A stretch of 64,000 bases of DNA from a bacterium. Its GTDB lineage: Bacteria; Electryoneota; Electryoneia; Electryoneales; Electryoneaceae. The stretch lies in the NCBI GenBank assembly GCA_020444265.1, contig JAHLLH010000004.1, forward strand, positions 62,001-126,000, read 5' to 3'. The translations under genes were made by a program, and so were the position numbers. Within the stretch, counting starts at the first letter, position 1; each line of letters starts with the position of its first letter. Shown in pieces: positions 7,898 to 16,386 of this stretch. A model generated the notes under the pieces. That model was given only the letters and a program-made list of their open reading frames with translations. It ran no database searches and was not told the origin of the DNA.

Positions 7898-9664
7898 GTG
7901 TACCGGACCCATACATGCGGAGAATTACGAGGCGAACACAAAGGCCAGCGGACCACATTGGCAGGCTGGGTGGCGCGTGTTCGAGACCTGGGCGGCTTGA
8001 TTTTTATTACTGTACGTGACCGTTATGGCCGTACACAGGTCGTTTTCGATCCGGCGGACAACGCTGAACTCGCGGCGAAAGCCAAGGAGTTGCGCTCAGA
8101 ATGGGTGGTTCGATTTGAGGGTGAAGTACGGTCCCGTCCGGACGACATGATCAACAGGAATATGCCGACCGGCGAGATCGAAGTGGCAGCAGATACCCTC
8201 GAGGTACTCGCTTCCTGCGAAACTCCACCGCTCCAGCCGGAGGATGAGTTTGAGCCAAGCGAGGAGCATCGGCTTCGCTGGCGTTTCCTCGACCTGCGCC
8301 GTGATGTGATGCAGGCTAGCCTGATCAAGCGGCATGAGTTGCTGCAGTACACACGCCAATTCTTCTCGGGAGAGAAGTTTCTCGAGATCGAAACGCCATT
8401 CCTGACCAGGTCCACCCCCGAAGGTGCACGCGACTTTATTGTCCCGAGCCGTATCCATCCCGGAAACTGGTATGCGCTGCCACAATCGCCGCAGACCTAC
8501 AAGCAAATCCTGATGATTTCGGGGTATGATCGATATTTTCAGATTGTTCGCTGCTTCCGTGATGAGGACTTCCGCGCGAATCGTCAGCCTGAATTTACCC
8601 AGATTGACGTTGAAATGGCCTTCCCGCACCGTCAGGACATCATGGACGTTGTGGAGCGCTACATGAGGGGCCTCTTCGAAGAGATCATGCATGTCGATTT
8701 CCCGGCGGAGGTACCGGAGCTCAGTTATGCTGATGCGATCCGTCGATTTGGAAGCGATAAACCGGATTTGCGGATTCCGTACGAATTGGTCGATTTGTCT
8801 GATCTTCTCAAGGGTCATGGATTCGCTGTGATTGACAAAACCGTTGAAGATGGTGGGTTTGCGGTCGGCCTGCGTGTCCCGGGCTTCAAATCGGCTTCCC
8901 GTAAGCAGGTGAGTTTGTGGGAAGAGTTTGTGAAGGAGCGTGGCCTGGGTGGCCTGATGCCAATGCGAACCGGCGAGGAGGGATCGTGGACCGGGCCGCT
9001 CGGAAAGTTTGTGGCTCCGGAGGCGCTGGCGAAGGCGTCGGATGCTCTCGACCTCAACCTTGAGGATGATCTCGCCTTTGTCGCAGTCGGCAAAGCGCCC
9101 CGAGTTTTCCAGGTGATGGGCATGCTTCGCCTTGCGCTGGGTCGTGAATTTGGTTGGATTGATCCGAATCGTCATGAGCTCCTCTGGGTAACCCAGTTCC
9201 CGTTGGTAGACTACAACGAGGAGGAGAAGCGCTACGAGCCGCTCCATCATCCCTTCACGGCACCGGAGCTTGACTCCTGGAACGAGTGGGTAGATAAAGA
9301 CCCAGCCAAGATTGCAAGTCAGGCATATGACCTTGTTTGGAACGGCGAAGAAGTGGCCGGGGGAAGTATTCGTATTCACGATCGCGAGATGCAAGCGCGT
9401 CTCTTTGAGATCATCGGCTTAGATGCAGAGACGGCACGAAAACGATTCAGTTTCCTGCTGGAAGCATTGCAATATGGGGCTCCACCTCACGGTGGTATTG
9501 CCTTTGGATTTGATCGATTGGTGATGCAGATAACAGGTAAAGATTCTATCCGCGATGTTATCGCATTTCCGAAAACAACAGCGGCTGTTGCCCTGTTCGA
9601 GGGTGCGCCGGGCGAGGTGGATAGTGGTCAATTGGATGATTTGCGTCTTCGAATCTCCAAATAA
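7898..9664 (+). CDS. aspS: Aspartyl-tRNA synthetase (bacterial type)
   Basis: About 588 residues, normal for the bacterial enzyme, which charges tRNA-Asp with aspartate. The order is: N-terminal OB-fold anticodon-binding domain (about 1-105), class II catalytic core with motif 2 (FRDEDFRANRQPEFTQID), the bacterial GAD insertion (about 280-410), and motif 3 (GIAFGFDRLVMQITG) near the C-terminus. I chose the GTG at 7898 because AGGGAGG lies seven bases upstream and the product then begins at the conserved VYRTHTCGEL; the frame extends nine codons further upstream. It is monocistronic by context: divergent from the small membrane protein, with a promoter-bearing gap downstream. Whether it is discriminating or also makes Asp-tRNA-Asn cannot be decided here. 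Confidence 0.98.
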   Translation: MYRTHTCGELRGEHKGQRTTLAGWVARVRDLGGLIFITVRDRYGRTQVVFDPADNAELAAKAKELRSEWVVRFEGEVRSRPDDMINRNMPTGEIEVAADTLEVLASCETPPLQPEDEFEPSEEHRLRWRFLDLRRDVMQASLIKRHELLQYTRQFFSGEKFLEIETPFLTRSTPEGARDFIVPSRIHPGNWYALPQSPQTYKQILMISGYDRYFQIVRCFRDEDFRANRQPEFTQIDVEMAFPHRQDIMDVVERYMRGLFEEIMHVDFPAEVPELSYADAIRRFGSDKPDLRIPYELVDLSDLLKGHGFAVIDKTVEDGGFAVGLRVPGFKSASRKQVSLWEEFVKERGLGGLMPMRTGEEGSWTGPLGKFVAPEALAKASDALDLNLEDDLAFVAVGKAPRVFQVMGMLRLALGREFGWIDPNRHELLWVTQFPLVDYNEEEKRYEPLHHPFTAPELDSWNEWVDKDPAKIASQAYDLVWNGEEVAGGSIRIHDREMQARLFEIIGLDAETARKRFSFLLEALQYGAPPHGGIAFGFDRLVMQITGKDSIRDVIAFPKTTAAVALFEGAPGEVDSGQLDDLRLRISK

Positions 9665-9719
9665 CCGGAAGATGCCCGATGTTACCTTCTCAAATGGATT
9701 GATCAATGAGAAGATTGCC

Positions 9720-9748
9720 TTGACATTGAAACGCATGTGAAGTATTTT
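9720..9748 (+). promoter_or_regulatory. Sigma-70-type promoter for the lipoprotein/LysM operon
   Basis: TTGACA (9720-9725), a 17-base spacer and TATTTT (9743-9748) lie about 115 bases upstream of the coiled-coil lipoprotein start. The -35 box is a perfect consensus and the spacing is optimal. It was found by reading the sequence and has not been tested. Confidence 0.5.
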
Positions 9749-9863
9749 TCGGTCGATAGTAAAAAACTGCGGGGTCCCGACTTCTCAGAGGGAAACAGCT
9801 GGAAGCGGGGACCGTACATAGGAAAACGGGTTTTTGATACGTGCCCAAACGGCGAGGATTAGG

Positions 9864-10217
9864 ATGAAACGTCCAGGTATGCGGAGAACCTTGATGGTTC
9901 TCACAGCTGCCCTCCTGCTGGTGGCACTTGGGTCGGGATGTACCAAGTATGCCAGTGAGGAAGACCTTCAGAATCTTGAGCGCCAGAAACAGGCGGCTCT
10001 TTCAGCTGAAAAGAAGGTCGAGCAGTTGAAGGCGGAAAAGTCCGATCTCGAAAAAACCGTGGCGCAAAAAGAAGCCGAACTGCAGAAGGTTGAGGCTGAA
10101 AAGGTAGCGGTCACCGAGCGCAAGCAGCAGAAGATGGAGATGATGCAGGGTGACGATGCCATGATGGGCGCCAAGGATGAGAAGAAGATGAAGGACAACA
10201 TGAAGGGAGACAAGTGA
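9864..10217 (+). CDS. Coiled-coil lipoprotein
   Basis: 117 residues from the ATG at 9864 (GAGG seven to ten bases upstream; the frame also opens at a TTG at 9834). The N-terminus is basic, then hydrophobic, then has a lipobox-like LGSGC, so the mature protein would be lipid-anchored at Cys. The rest is nearly uninterrupted Lys/Glu/Ala/Leu heptad-like sequence (about 30-95, with AEKKVEQLKAEKSDLEKT), a predicted long coiled coil. It ends in a Met/Asp/Lys-rich tail. Layout and size recall Lpp-like or OmpA-associated spacer lipoproteins. The stop overlaps the start region of the LysM protein, so the two are probably made together and may bridge membrane and peptidoglycan (inference). Confidence 0.75.
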   Translation: MKRPGMRRTLMVLTAALLLVALGSGCTKYASEEDLQNLERQKQAALSAEKKVEQLKAEKSDLEKTVAQKEAELQKVEAEKVAVTERKQQKMEMMQGDDAMMGAKDEKKMKDNMKGDK

Positions 10218-11059
10218 TGAAAAGGACTGGAATCGTCCTTGGCTTGGCTGCTGCCCTCATGTTTTCGTTCTTTATGGCAGCTCCGGCAGCCGCCCAGGAC
10301 AAGATGACCTTCGAAGAGTACCAGGCTGATCTCGATCGATGGGCCCAGCGTGAGCAAGCTGCCCAGACCCAGATCGCCACTCTGCAGGGCGAGATTGATG
10401 CTCTCAAGCAGAGGATCAAAGGACTCGACGATCAGATTGCCGCTGTCTGGCAGTCGATCTATGACATGCTCGGTCTGACCAAGGCTGACCTTGAAGAGTA
10501 CTCGGGCAAGCTGGACATGCTTTCAGGTGACATCGCCAACTTTGGCCGCTTGACACCGGAAGAGATCTACCAGCAGAGTGCCAAGCTTGACATGCTGTAC
10601 GAAATGCATGGGAAGCTTGCCGGGCACCCGGCGGCATTGCTGAGCCAGTACAAGGATGTGCTGGATCGTCTGGCCGCGCAGCTTGATTCGATCAAGGCCC
10701 GGATGGCGAAACCGCGTGTGATCAATTACACCGTGGTTCGTGGCGACTACCTCTGGAAGATTGCGAAGATGAAGGATCATTACGGCGACGGGATGAAGTG
10801 GATGCGTATCTACTCCGTCAACCGTGAGCAGATTGACAATCCTGATCTCATCTTCCCGGACCAGAACTTCAGCATTCCGCTGGATATCGACAAGAACTCC
10901 CAGTATCTCGTACAGCGGGGTGACCACCTGTACGGTATCGCGGAGTCCTTGTACAACGATCCTTTCCAGTGGCGGAAGCTGTACGAAGCCAACAAGGATC
11001 TCGTTGAAGATCCTGGCTATATCGTACCGGAGATGATTCTCACCACACCTGGGCGTTGA
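10217..11059 (+). CDS. Exported coiled-coil protein with two LysM domains
   Basis: 280 residues. The ATG at 10217 overlaps the upstream stop (TGATG); a GTG one codon earlier is an alternative. A signal peptide ends near APAAAQ. A helical, coiled-coil region follows (about 30-165). Then come two LysM-type repeats: YTVVRGDYLWKIAK to about residue 225, and YLVQRGDHLYGIAE to the end, each with the family pattern of a W/Y-K-I-A helix and an N-P-D-x-I-x-P turn. LysM domains bind N-acetylglucosamine in peptidoglycan. It is co-transcribed with the coiled-coil lipoprotein and followed by a strong terminator. The catalytic role, if any, is not visible, and no peptidase or amidase domain is present. Confidence 0.88.
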   Translation: MKRTGIVLGLAAALMFSFFMAAPAAAQDKMTFEEYQADLDRWAQREQAAQTQIATLQGEIDALKQRIKGLDDQIAAVWQSIYDMLGLTKADLEEYSGKLDMLSGDIANFGRLTPEEIYQQSAKLDMLYEMHGKLAGHPAALLSQYKDVLDRLAAQLDSIKARMAKPRVINYTVVRGDYLWKIAKMKDHYGDGMKWMRIYSVNREQIDNPDLIFPDQNFSIPLDIDKNSQYLVQRGDHLYGIAESLYNDPFQWRKLYEANKDLVEDPGYIVPEMILTTPGR

Positions 11060-11133
11060 CCCTGGTATGGTAGGGATGATGTTGCGGCATCATGTGGCTG
11101 CAACACTCTTTCTGGATGAACTTCTATAGCGGC

Positions 11134-11170
11134 CCCTCGCCCCATCATGGGGCGAGGGACCGTTTTCTTT
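11134..11170 (+). terminator. Rho-independent terminator of the lipoprotein/LysM operon
   Basis: A perfect 11-bp stem (CCCTCGCCCCA, 11134-11144, with its complement at 11148-11158) and a three-base loop are followed by CGTTTTCTTT. Confidence 0.85.
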
Positions 11171-11184
11171 ACTGAAGAGATGAG

Positions 11185-12162
11185 TTGAAGATCGAATACA
11201 CCATCAAACTCGATCCGGGGCTTGTCCCACGGATTGTTGGCCCGCAAGACGTACTGCTACGCAGAATATCGTCGATGGTTGCTTCGCAGATTGTCCTGCG
11301 CGGTAATCAGTTATTCGTGGAGGGTCCGGACGAGGAAAAAGTGAAGCTCAAAGCCTTATTCCGTGACCTTGAGGGAATGGCGAAACGACACCACCTCGAT
11401 GACTCCGGCCTTGATGCGGCGCTGACACTCGCGGGTTTTTCTGCAGCGGATCGTGGGTCTGGCAAGAATGATTCGGGCGAAGGATTGGTCGTTTTCGAAC
11501 GGCCTGGCTTCACGATAAAAACCCGTAGCGAGAACCAGGAAGACTACATCCAGTCGACGCGTGAAGCGGATCTGGTCTTTGCCGTTGGACCGGCGGGGAC
11601 TGGGAAAACCTTCCTTGCGGTGGCGGTTGCTGTGCGTGCCCTGCTTGACGACCTTGTGGACAGGATGATCCTTGTCCGGCCCGCTGTGGAGGCAGGGGAG
11701 CACCTTGGCTATCTCCCTGGTGACCTGAAAGACAAGGTAGAGCCTTATTTTCGACCGATTTATGATGCCCTGATGGACATGTTGACTCCGGAGAAGCTCC
11801 GGAGGTTCATGGACCAGGGAAGAATAGAGATCGCCCCCCTCGCCTACATGCGAGGCCGTACCTTGAACAACGCCTACGTGCTTCTGGACGAGGCGCAGAA
11901 TACGACGGGGGAACAGCTAAAAATGTTCCTCACTCGTCTTGGGGCACGGTCCAGGGCGATTGTGACTGGCGATCTAACCCAGATCGACCTGGTCGACAAG
12001 ACCGCCAGCGGCCTGGCGGAGGCAATGGTGATCCTGCGGGGGATCAAAGGGATACGCTTTGTGAACCTCGATCACCGTGATGTGGTCCGTCACAACCTGG
12101 TCAAGGAGATCGTTCAGGCTTATGAACGAGAACGGCGAGAAAGACCCACAGACGAATCCTGA
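11185..12162 (+). CDS. phoH: PhoH-family ATPase
   Basis: 325 residues, typical for PhoH/PhoL proteins. An N-terminal RNA-binding-like region (about 1-110, with IVGPQDVLLRRIS) precedes a helicase-like ATPase core with Walker A GPAGTGKT (about 135-142), a conserved AGEHLGYLPGDL segment and Walker B-type VLLDEAQN. The start is a TTG at 11185; the nearby ATG is out of frame. It is the first gene of the conserved group phoH - 7TM-HD - ybeY, whose members are linked to RNA and ribosome maturation in other bacteria. The downstream gene overlaps its 3' end by 41 bases, indicating coupling. The precise substrate of PhoH is not established in general. Confidence 0.95.
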   Translation: MKIEYTIKLDPGLVPRIVGPQDVLLRRISSMVASQIVLRGNQLFVEGPDEEKVKLKALFRDLEGMAKRHHLDDSGLDAALTLAGFSAADRGSGKNDSGEGLVVFERPGFTIKTRSENQEDYIQSTREADLVFAVGPAGTGKTFLAVAVAVRALLDDLVDRMILVRPAVEAGEHLGYLPGDLKDKVEPYFRPIYDALMDMLTPEKLRRFMDQGRIEIAPLAYMRGRTLNNAYVLLDEAQNTTGEQLKMFLTRLGARSRAIVTGDLTQIDLVDKTASGLAEAMVILRGIKGIRFVNLDHRDVVRHNLVKEIVQAYERERRERPTDES

Positions 12163-14452
12163 GCAGGGCAAGGGAAAGAAAAAGCGTTCGGTTAAGCTTT
12201 ATCCCACTCTTCCGCTCAGTTTACTGGTTGTGATCATTGCGGTCACCGTCTTCCTCTTCCCCCATCAAGGGGGCTTTCGCTACTCGGACTACTCGTTGGG
12301 CTCCATCAGCCGCGAAGAGGTGCTGGCGCCTTTTACCTTCGAAGTTCTGAAGAACGAGGATCAGCTTACTGAGGAGCGTGAAGCGGCTCGCAAGGCAGTA
12401 GAGCCGGTTTATGTGCGCACCGATTCTGTGCGCCGTGACCAGTTGAACAACCTGCGCGGCACCTTCCGAGCAGCGGATCGTGCGCGTGATTCGCTCCGTG
12501 TGTATGCACGAGTGAATGACCCTTCCCTGATTGAGCGACGGCGCGAACTCCTTTCCGACGTACGAGATACCTACAACGCCAAGATCAATGAAAGCGCCTG
12601 GGCGTTTATGATTGGCGACCCGAAACGGCGTTCTGTGCAGGATGACAAGCTTCTCACTCCGGAGTTGCTTGAAGCCATTTTGCGTGACATCTACGCACGC
12701 GGAGTGATTGATCGAGTACGTGACGAAGCTGACGCTACACGTGGGCAGATACGTGTTATTACGGATGGTGAGGAGCGATCTGTTCCTTTAACGGCCGTCT
12801 ATGACCTCGCCCGGGGGCGCAATGAAGCACTGACCGCGCTCAATGCCGAGCTGGCCGAAGAGGTGGCCCCTGGTGATTCCGTGGTCAAGGTCGGCTACGA
12901 ACTTCTCGTTTCGTTCCTCGTCCCGAACTTGCTGTATGATCAGGAAGAAACCGAATCGCGTCGTGAGGCGGCCGTCGCAAAGGTGGCTATTGTTGATGGG
13001 ATCGTGCTCAAGGATGAGCGCATCATCGATTCGAACGAACGCATCACCCAGCATCACCTCGAAGTGTTGCGTTCGATGGAGATTAAACGATCGGAGCTGG
13101 CGCGCGAAGGCGGTGGCTGGAACCGTATCCTGCCCTGGGTAGGCCGGGTGCTGCTCGCCGGTTTGATTTATACCTTCTTCGGTTTCTGGCTCTATCGATT
13201 CCGTCCCGATATTTACCGTAAACCGAACCGTCTCCTCCTTTTCTGGGTGATGGTGCTGCTGATGGTGCTCTTGTACGGCACCGTCTTCCTCAACGAAACG
13301 GCGAACCCCTATCTCTTCCCGGCGGCGTTGGGAACAGTAATCCTGACCATTGTATTCGATGCGCCCGCCGCATTGATTTATGCCATCACCATGGCACTGG
13401 TCATCGGTGGGCTGGGTGGCAATGAGCTCTTTACGGTACTCGGTGTCTTTGTACCGGCTGTTCTGGCAGTCTTTGCTGTACTGCGTGTCCGGACACGTGT
13501 ACAGATCATGCGCGCCTCCCTCTTGATTGAAGCGGGCTATCTGCTTGTGATTGTGATGCGCCGGATGCTGACCTACCAGCTGGATGCCACCATCCTCAGC
13601 GATGTGATGTATGCGACGATCAATGCCTTCGCGACACCATTGCTCGCCTTGGGCATGCTGATCGCAATTGAGCTGATCTTTCGTGTTACGTCCGATCTGA
13701 CGCTGCTCGAGCTTGCTGATCTCAACCGTCCCCTGCTGAAACGACTTTCGCTGGAAGCGCCCGGGACCTACCACCACAGCATCATGGTCGGCAACCTGGC
13801 CGAGGCTGCGGCGGAAGCGATTGAGGCCAACCCACTGCTGGTCCGTGCCGGAGCCTATTACCACGATATCGGCAAGATGGTTCGACGGGAATACTTTGTC
13901 GAAAACCAGCTTGGCCAGGGGAATATCCACGATACCCTTGAACCGGAAGAGTCGGCGCAGATGCTTGCCGATCATGTGATCCAGGGTGTTAAAATCGCAG
14001 AACAGTACCACCTGCCCGAGGCGATCAAGGCTTTTATCCGGGAGCATCATGGTACCGGCATGATGATGTTCTTCTTCAACAAGGCGCTTGAAATTCGTCC
14101 TGAAGGCAAAGTTGAGGAATCGACTTTCCGTTATCCGGGACCAAAACCGCAGTCGAAGGAAACCGGCATTCTGATGCTGGCGGACTCGGCAGAAGCGGCG
14201 ACACGATCCCTCGGCGAGCCGAGCGAAGAGAAAATTCGTGAGGCGGTACGGAATGTGATCATCAACAAGTACCGCGACGAGGAGATGGATGAGTGTCCGC
14301 TGACCCTGCATGATCTACGGATCATCATGGAAGCGTTTGTCCCGATTCTGCAAGGCATCCATCATCACCGTATCCGCTATCCCTCGCGTGAGGAGCTGGA
14401 GAAGAAACGTCACCGCAGCACGACGGCTTCGGCTAACGAGGAAAAGGAATGA
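12122..14452 (+). CDS. 7TM-HD membrane phosphohydrolase (PgpH family, likely c-di-AMP hydrolase)
   Basis: 776 residues from the ATG at 12122, inside the end of phoH. The order is: basic cytoplasmic head, membrane helix (about 28-46), a large extracytoplasmic 7TMR-HDED-type domain (about 60-330), a block of membrane helices (about 345-530), and a C-terminal HD domain with the metal ligands in TYHHSIMVGNLAE (about 550) and AGAYYHDIGKM (about 575-585). The Listeria PgpH and Bacillus YqfF relatives hydrolyse cyclic di-AMP, so this enzyme probably does too; no c-di-AMP synthase lies in the window. The order phoH - HD protein - ybeY is strongly conserved. Its stop overlaps the ybeY start (ATGA). 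Confidence 0.93.
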   Translation: MNENGEKDPQTNPEQGKGKKKRSVKLYPTLPLSLLVVIIAVTVFLFPHQGGFRYSDYSLGSISREEVLAPFTFEVLKNEDQLTEEREAARKAVEPVYVRTDSVRRDQLNNLRGTFRAADRARDSLRVYARVNDPSLIERRRELLSDVRDTYNAKINESAWAFMIGDPKRRSVQDDKLLTPELLEAILRDIYARGVIDRVRDEADATRGQIRVITDGEERSVPLTAVYDLARGRNEALTALNAELAEEVAPGDSVVKVGYELLVSFLVPNLLYDQEETESRREAAVAKVAIVDGIVLKDERIIDSNERITQHHLEVLRSMEIKRSELAREGGGWNRILPWVGRVLLAGLIYTFFGFWLYRFRPDIYRKPNRLLLFWVMVLLMVLLYGTVFLNETANPYLFPAALGTVILTIVFDAPAALIYAITMALVIGGLGGNELFTVLGVFVPAVLAVFAVLRVRTRVQIMRASLLIEAGYLLVIVMRRMLTYQLDATILSDVMYATINAFATPLLALGMLIAIELIFRVTSDLTLLELADLNRPLLKRLSLEAPGTYHHSIMVGNLAEAAAEAIEANPLLVRAGAYYHDIGKMVRREYFVENQLGQGNIHDTLEPEESAQMLADHVIQGVKIAEQYHLPEAIKAFIREHHGTGMMMFFFNKALEIRPEGKVEESTFRYPGPKPQSKETGILMLADSAEAATRSLGEPSEEKIREAVRNVIINKYRDEEMDECPLTLHDLRIIMEAFVPILQGIHHHRIRYPSREELEKKRHRSTTASANEEKE

Positions 14453-14979
14453 AGCTCTTCTTCGACGTCGAAGGATGGAAGCTGGAGGGCGAGGAACCAT
14501 TCCTCGCCTGGCTTCGTAATGAGTTCCTGCGTGAAGGTGCTGAAGGGGATGTAAACCTCGTCCTGGTGGACAATGAGGTGATTGAGGAGCTGAATGTTGC
14601 CTATCTCGGTCACGAAGGTCCGACGGATGTCATCTCGTTCAATTTGGACGATGAGAACGAGGATGAGTTCGTTGTGGTAGAGGACGAAGAAAGTGATGAA
14701 AACGAGACGGATTCGGGGGAAATAGCTTTCCCTGCCGGAGAAGTCTATGTAAGTTTGGAAATGGCCGACCCGCAGGCGCGTGAATACCAGGTCAGCCTGA
14801 CCGACGAGGTGTCCCGCCTTATGCTGCACGGTGTGCTGCATATTGCAGGATGGCTTGACGACAGCGATGAGAACCGCGCCGTAATGTCTCGTCGTGAAGA
14901 TGAAGGTTTGGCCCGCGCACGGGGGGAGGGTGGAATATTGCCCTGGAACCTGCGTGGACCAGCCGCAATGGAGGGGTAA
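14449..14979 (+). CDS. ybeY: Endoribonuclease YbeY (rRNA maturation factor)
   Basis: 176 residues. YbeY processes 16S rRNA ends and takes part in ribosome quality control. The motif normally has three zinc-binding histidines (H-x3-H-x5-H). Here it is HGVLHIAGWLDD: His127 and His131 are present, but the third position is Asp137 (codon GAC, 14857). The same replacement (GYKD) is usual in Bacteroidota YbeY, so it is a lineage feature and not a loss of function. Between the GPTDVISFN motif and GEVYVSLE there is an unusually long, strongly acidic insertion (about residues 65-92, rich in Glu and Asp). It overlaps the preceding HD gene by four bases. Confidence 0.92.
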   Translation: MKLFFDVEGWKLEGEEPFLAWLRNEFLREGAEGDVNLVLVDNEVIEELNVAYLGHEGPTDVISFNLDDENEDEFVVVEDEESDENETDSGEIAFPAGEVYVSLEMADPQAREYQVSLTDEVSRLMLHGVLHIAGWLDDSDENRAVMSRREDEGLARARGEGGILPWNLRGPAAMEG

Positions 14980-14986
14980 ACCTAGG

Positions 14987-16318
14987 GTGGACCCAAACAG
15001 TATCATGACAGAGGTCCTGGTCTTTGTAGGGCTTCTGTTGCTTTCCGCGTTTTTTTCCGGTAGCGAAACCGCATTTTTCTCCCTTTCCAAAGCTCAGATG
15101 CGGACGTTGCGTTCTCGGACTGATCCGGGAGCCAAACGTGTTGTGTCGTTGCTTGACCATCCTCGACAACTCCTCGTGGGCATCCTGGTCGGCAACACGG
15201 TGGTCAACACGGCGGCAGCCAGCATCTCCGCCATTGCGGTCAATCGAATTGCCCTGGCAGCTGGGTTCAACCCAACCATTGCACTTGTCCTGCAGATTGT
15301 CACAGTCACCTTTGTCCTGATTGTCGCTGTCGAAATTTCGCCGAAGGTGTTTGCCCTAAGGAACAATGAGTCCTGGGCCATCCGGGTTTCCTGGCTGGTC
15401 CGAGTCCTCCTCTTCATCCTATGGCCGTTAACCCGCCTACTGGTCGGGATTGTCAACGGCATGGCCAAGATGTTCGGAGTCGAGGCAACACGTGTCCTCT
15501 TCAGCGAAGAAGAGTTGCGCACCCTCGCGGAAGTGAGCGAGGAGCATGGCGTGCTGGAAGAAGACGAGCGCGAGATGATCCACTCTATTTTTGAGTTCGG
15601 TGAAACCGAAGTGAGTGAGATCATGGTTCCCAGGATTGACATGGCTGCGATCGGGGAAGACGCGTCGATAGATGAAGCGATCGAACTGGTCCGTGAACGC
15701 GGGCATTCCCGCATTCCGGTTTATCGAAATGATGTAGACCACATCGTTGGTATCCTGTACGCCAAGGATCTGATCGGGCACAACGGGAATGGGTCCCCTT
15801 CACCGACCCTGCCCGCTGTGATGCGCGAGGCCTTTTTTGTGCCGGAATCAAAGCGCATCAGCCTGCTGCTGAAAGAATTCCAGCAGCACAAGGTCCACAT
15901 GGCGATTGTGGTGGATGAGTACGGCGGCACCGAAGGATTGGTGACCCTCGAGGACATAATCGAGGAGATCGTCGGCGAGATCCATGACGAATTCGATACC
16001 GAAGAGGTGGTGTTGCGCCGTCTGGATGACGGCGATTTCCACGTCCTTGCCAAGATGGAAGCTTCGGATTTTAACCGGGCGATCGGCGAGGCTATTGTAC
16101 CCACCGAGGATGATTATGAAACTCTCGGTGGCTTCATCTTCTCCCTCGCCGGAGAAGTCCCCTCCCCCGGTCAAACCTTCTTGAGCGAAGGCTGGTCGTT
16201 TACGGTGAAGGCGGTGGAGGGCAATCGTGTGGTTTCGGTACGGGTACACCCGCCCGCGGATGTAGAGGAAGAATCATCTGCGGAACCAACCGACCGCACC
16301 ATGCGGGGGCCGGCCTAG
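14987..16318 (+). CDS. CorC/HlyC-type (CNNM) transporter or hemolysin-family protein
   Basis: About 443 residues. The domain order is DUF21/CNNM membrane domain (about 10-200, beginning FFSGSETAFFSLSKA), a CBS domain pair (about 215-340, with IMVPRIDM and SRIPVYRND), and the CorC/HlyC C-terminal domain (about 350-430, with DDYETLGGFIF). Family members act in Mg2+ (or Co2+) efflux or magnesium homeostasis. I took the GTG at 14987, with GAGGGG ten bases upstream; the ATG at 15005 is a good alternative and would remove six residues. It is the fourth gene of the phoH - HD - ybeY operon, as in many bacteria. Confidence 0.9.
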   Translation: MDPNSIMTEVLVFVGLLLLSAFFSGSETAFFSLSKAQMRTLRSRTDPGAKRVVSLLDHPRQLLVGILVGNTVVNTAAASISAIAVNRIALAAGFNPTIALVLQIVTVTFVLIVAVEISPKVFALRNNESWAIRVSWLVRVLLFILWPLTRLLVGIVNGMAKMFGVEATRVLFSEEELRTLAEVSEEHGVLEEDEREMIHSIFEFGETEVSEIMVPRIDMAAIGEDASIDEAIELVRERGHSRIPVYRNDVDHIVGILYAKDLIGHNGNGSPSPTLPAVMREAFFVPESKRISLLLKEFQQHKVHMAIVVDEYGGTEGLVTLEDIIEEIVGEIHDEFDTEEVVLRRLDDGDFHVLAKMEASDFNRAIGEAIVPTEDDYETLGGFIFSLAGEVPSPGQTFLSEGWSFTVKAVEGNRVVSVRVHPPADVEEESSAEPTDRTMRGPA

Positions 16319-16386
16319 GGGTCGAGTCTCCGGCAACCACTACCGCCGGGTTGCGGATACCCGGGGGTGGAAGCAGATAGAAGCTC

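Noticed and set aside
8096-9394. 432-residue reading frame on the minus strand inside aspS
   Set aside because: It lies wholly antisense to a well-supported aspartyl-tRNA synthetase and has no ribosome binding site or recognisable domain; long antisense frames are expected at this base composition.
9687-9714. Terminator after aspS
   Set aside because: CTTCTCA / TGAGAAG form only a 7-bp stem with a 14-base loop and no T-tract.
12788-14311. 507-residue minus-strand frame inside the 7TM-HD gene
   Set aside because: Antisense to a conserved gene; its composition (His, Gln, Arg-rich) is typical of an antisense shadow.
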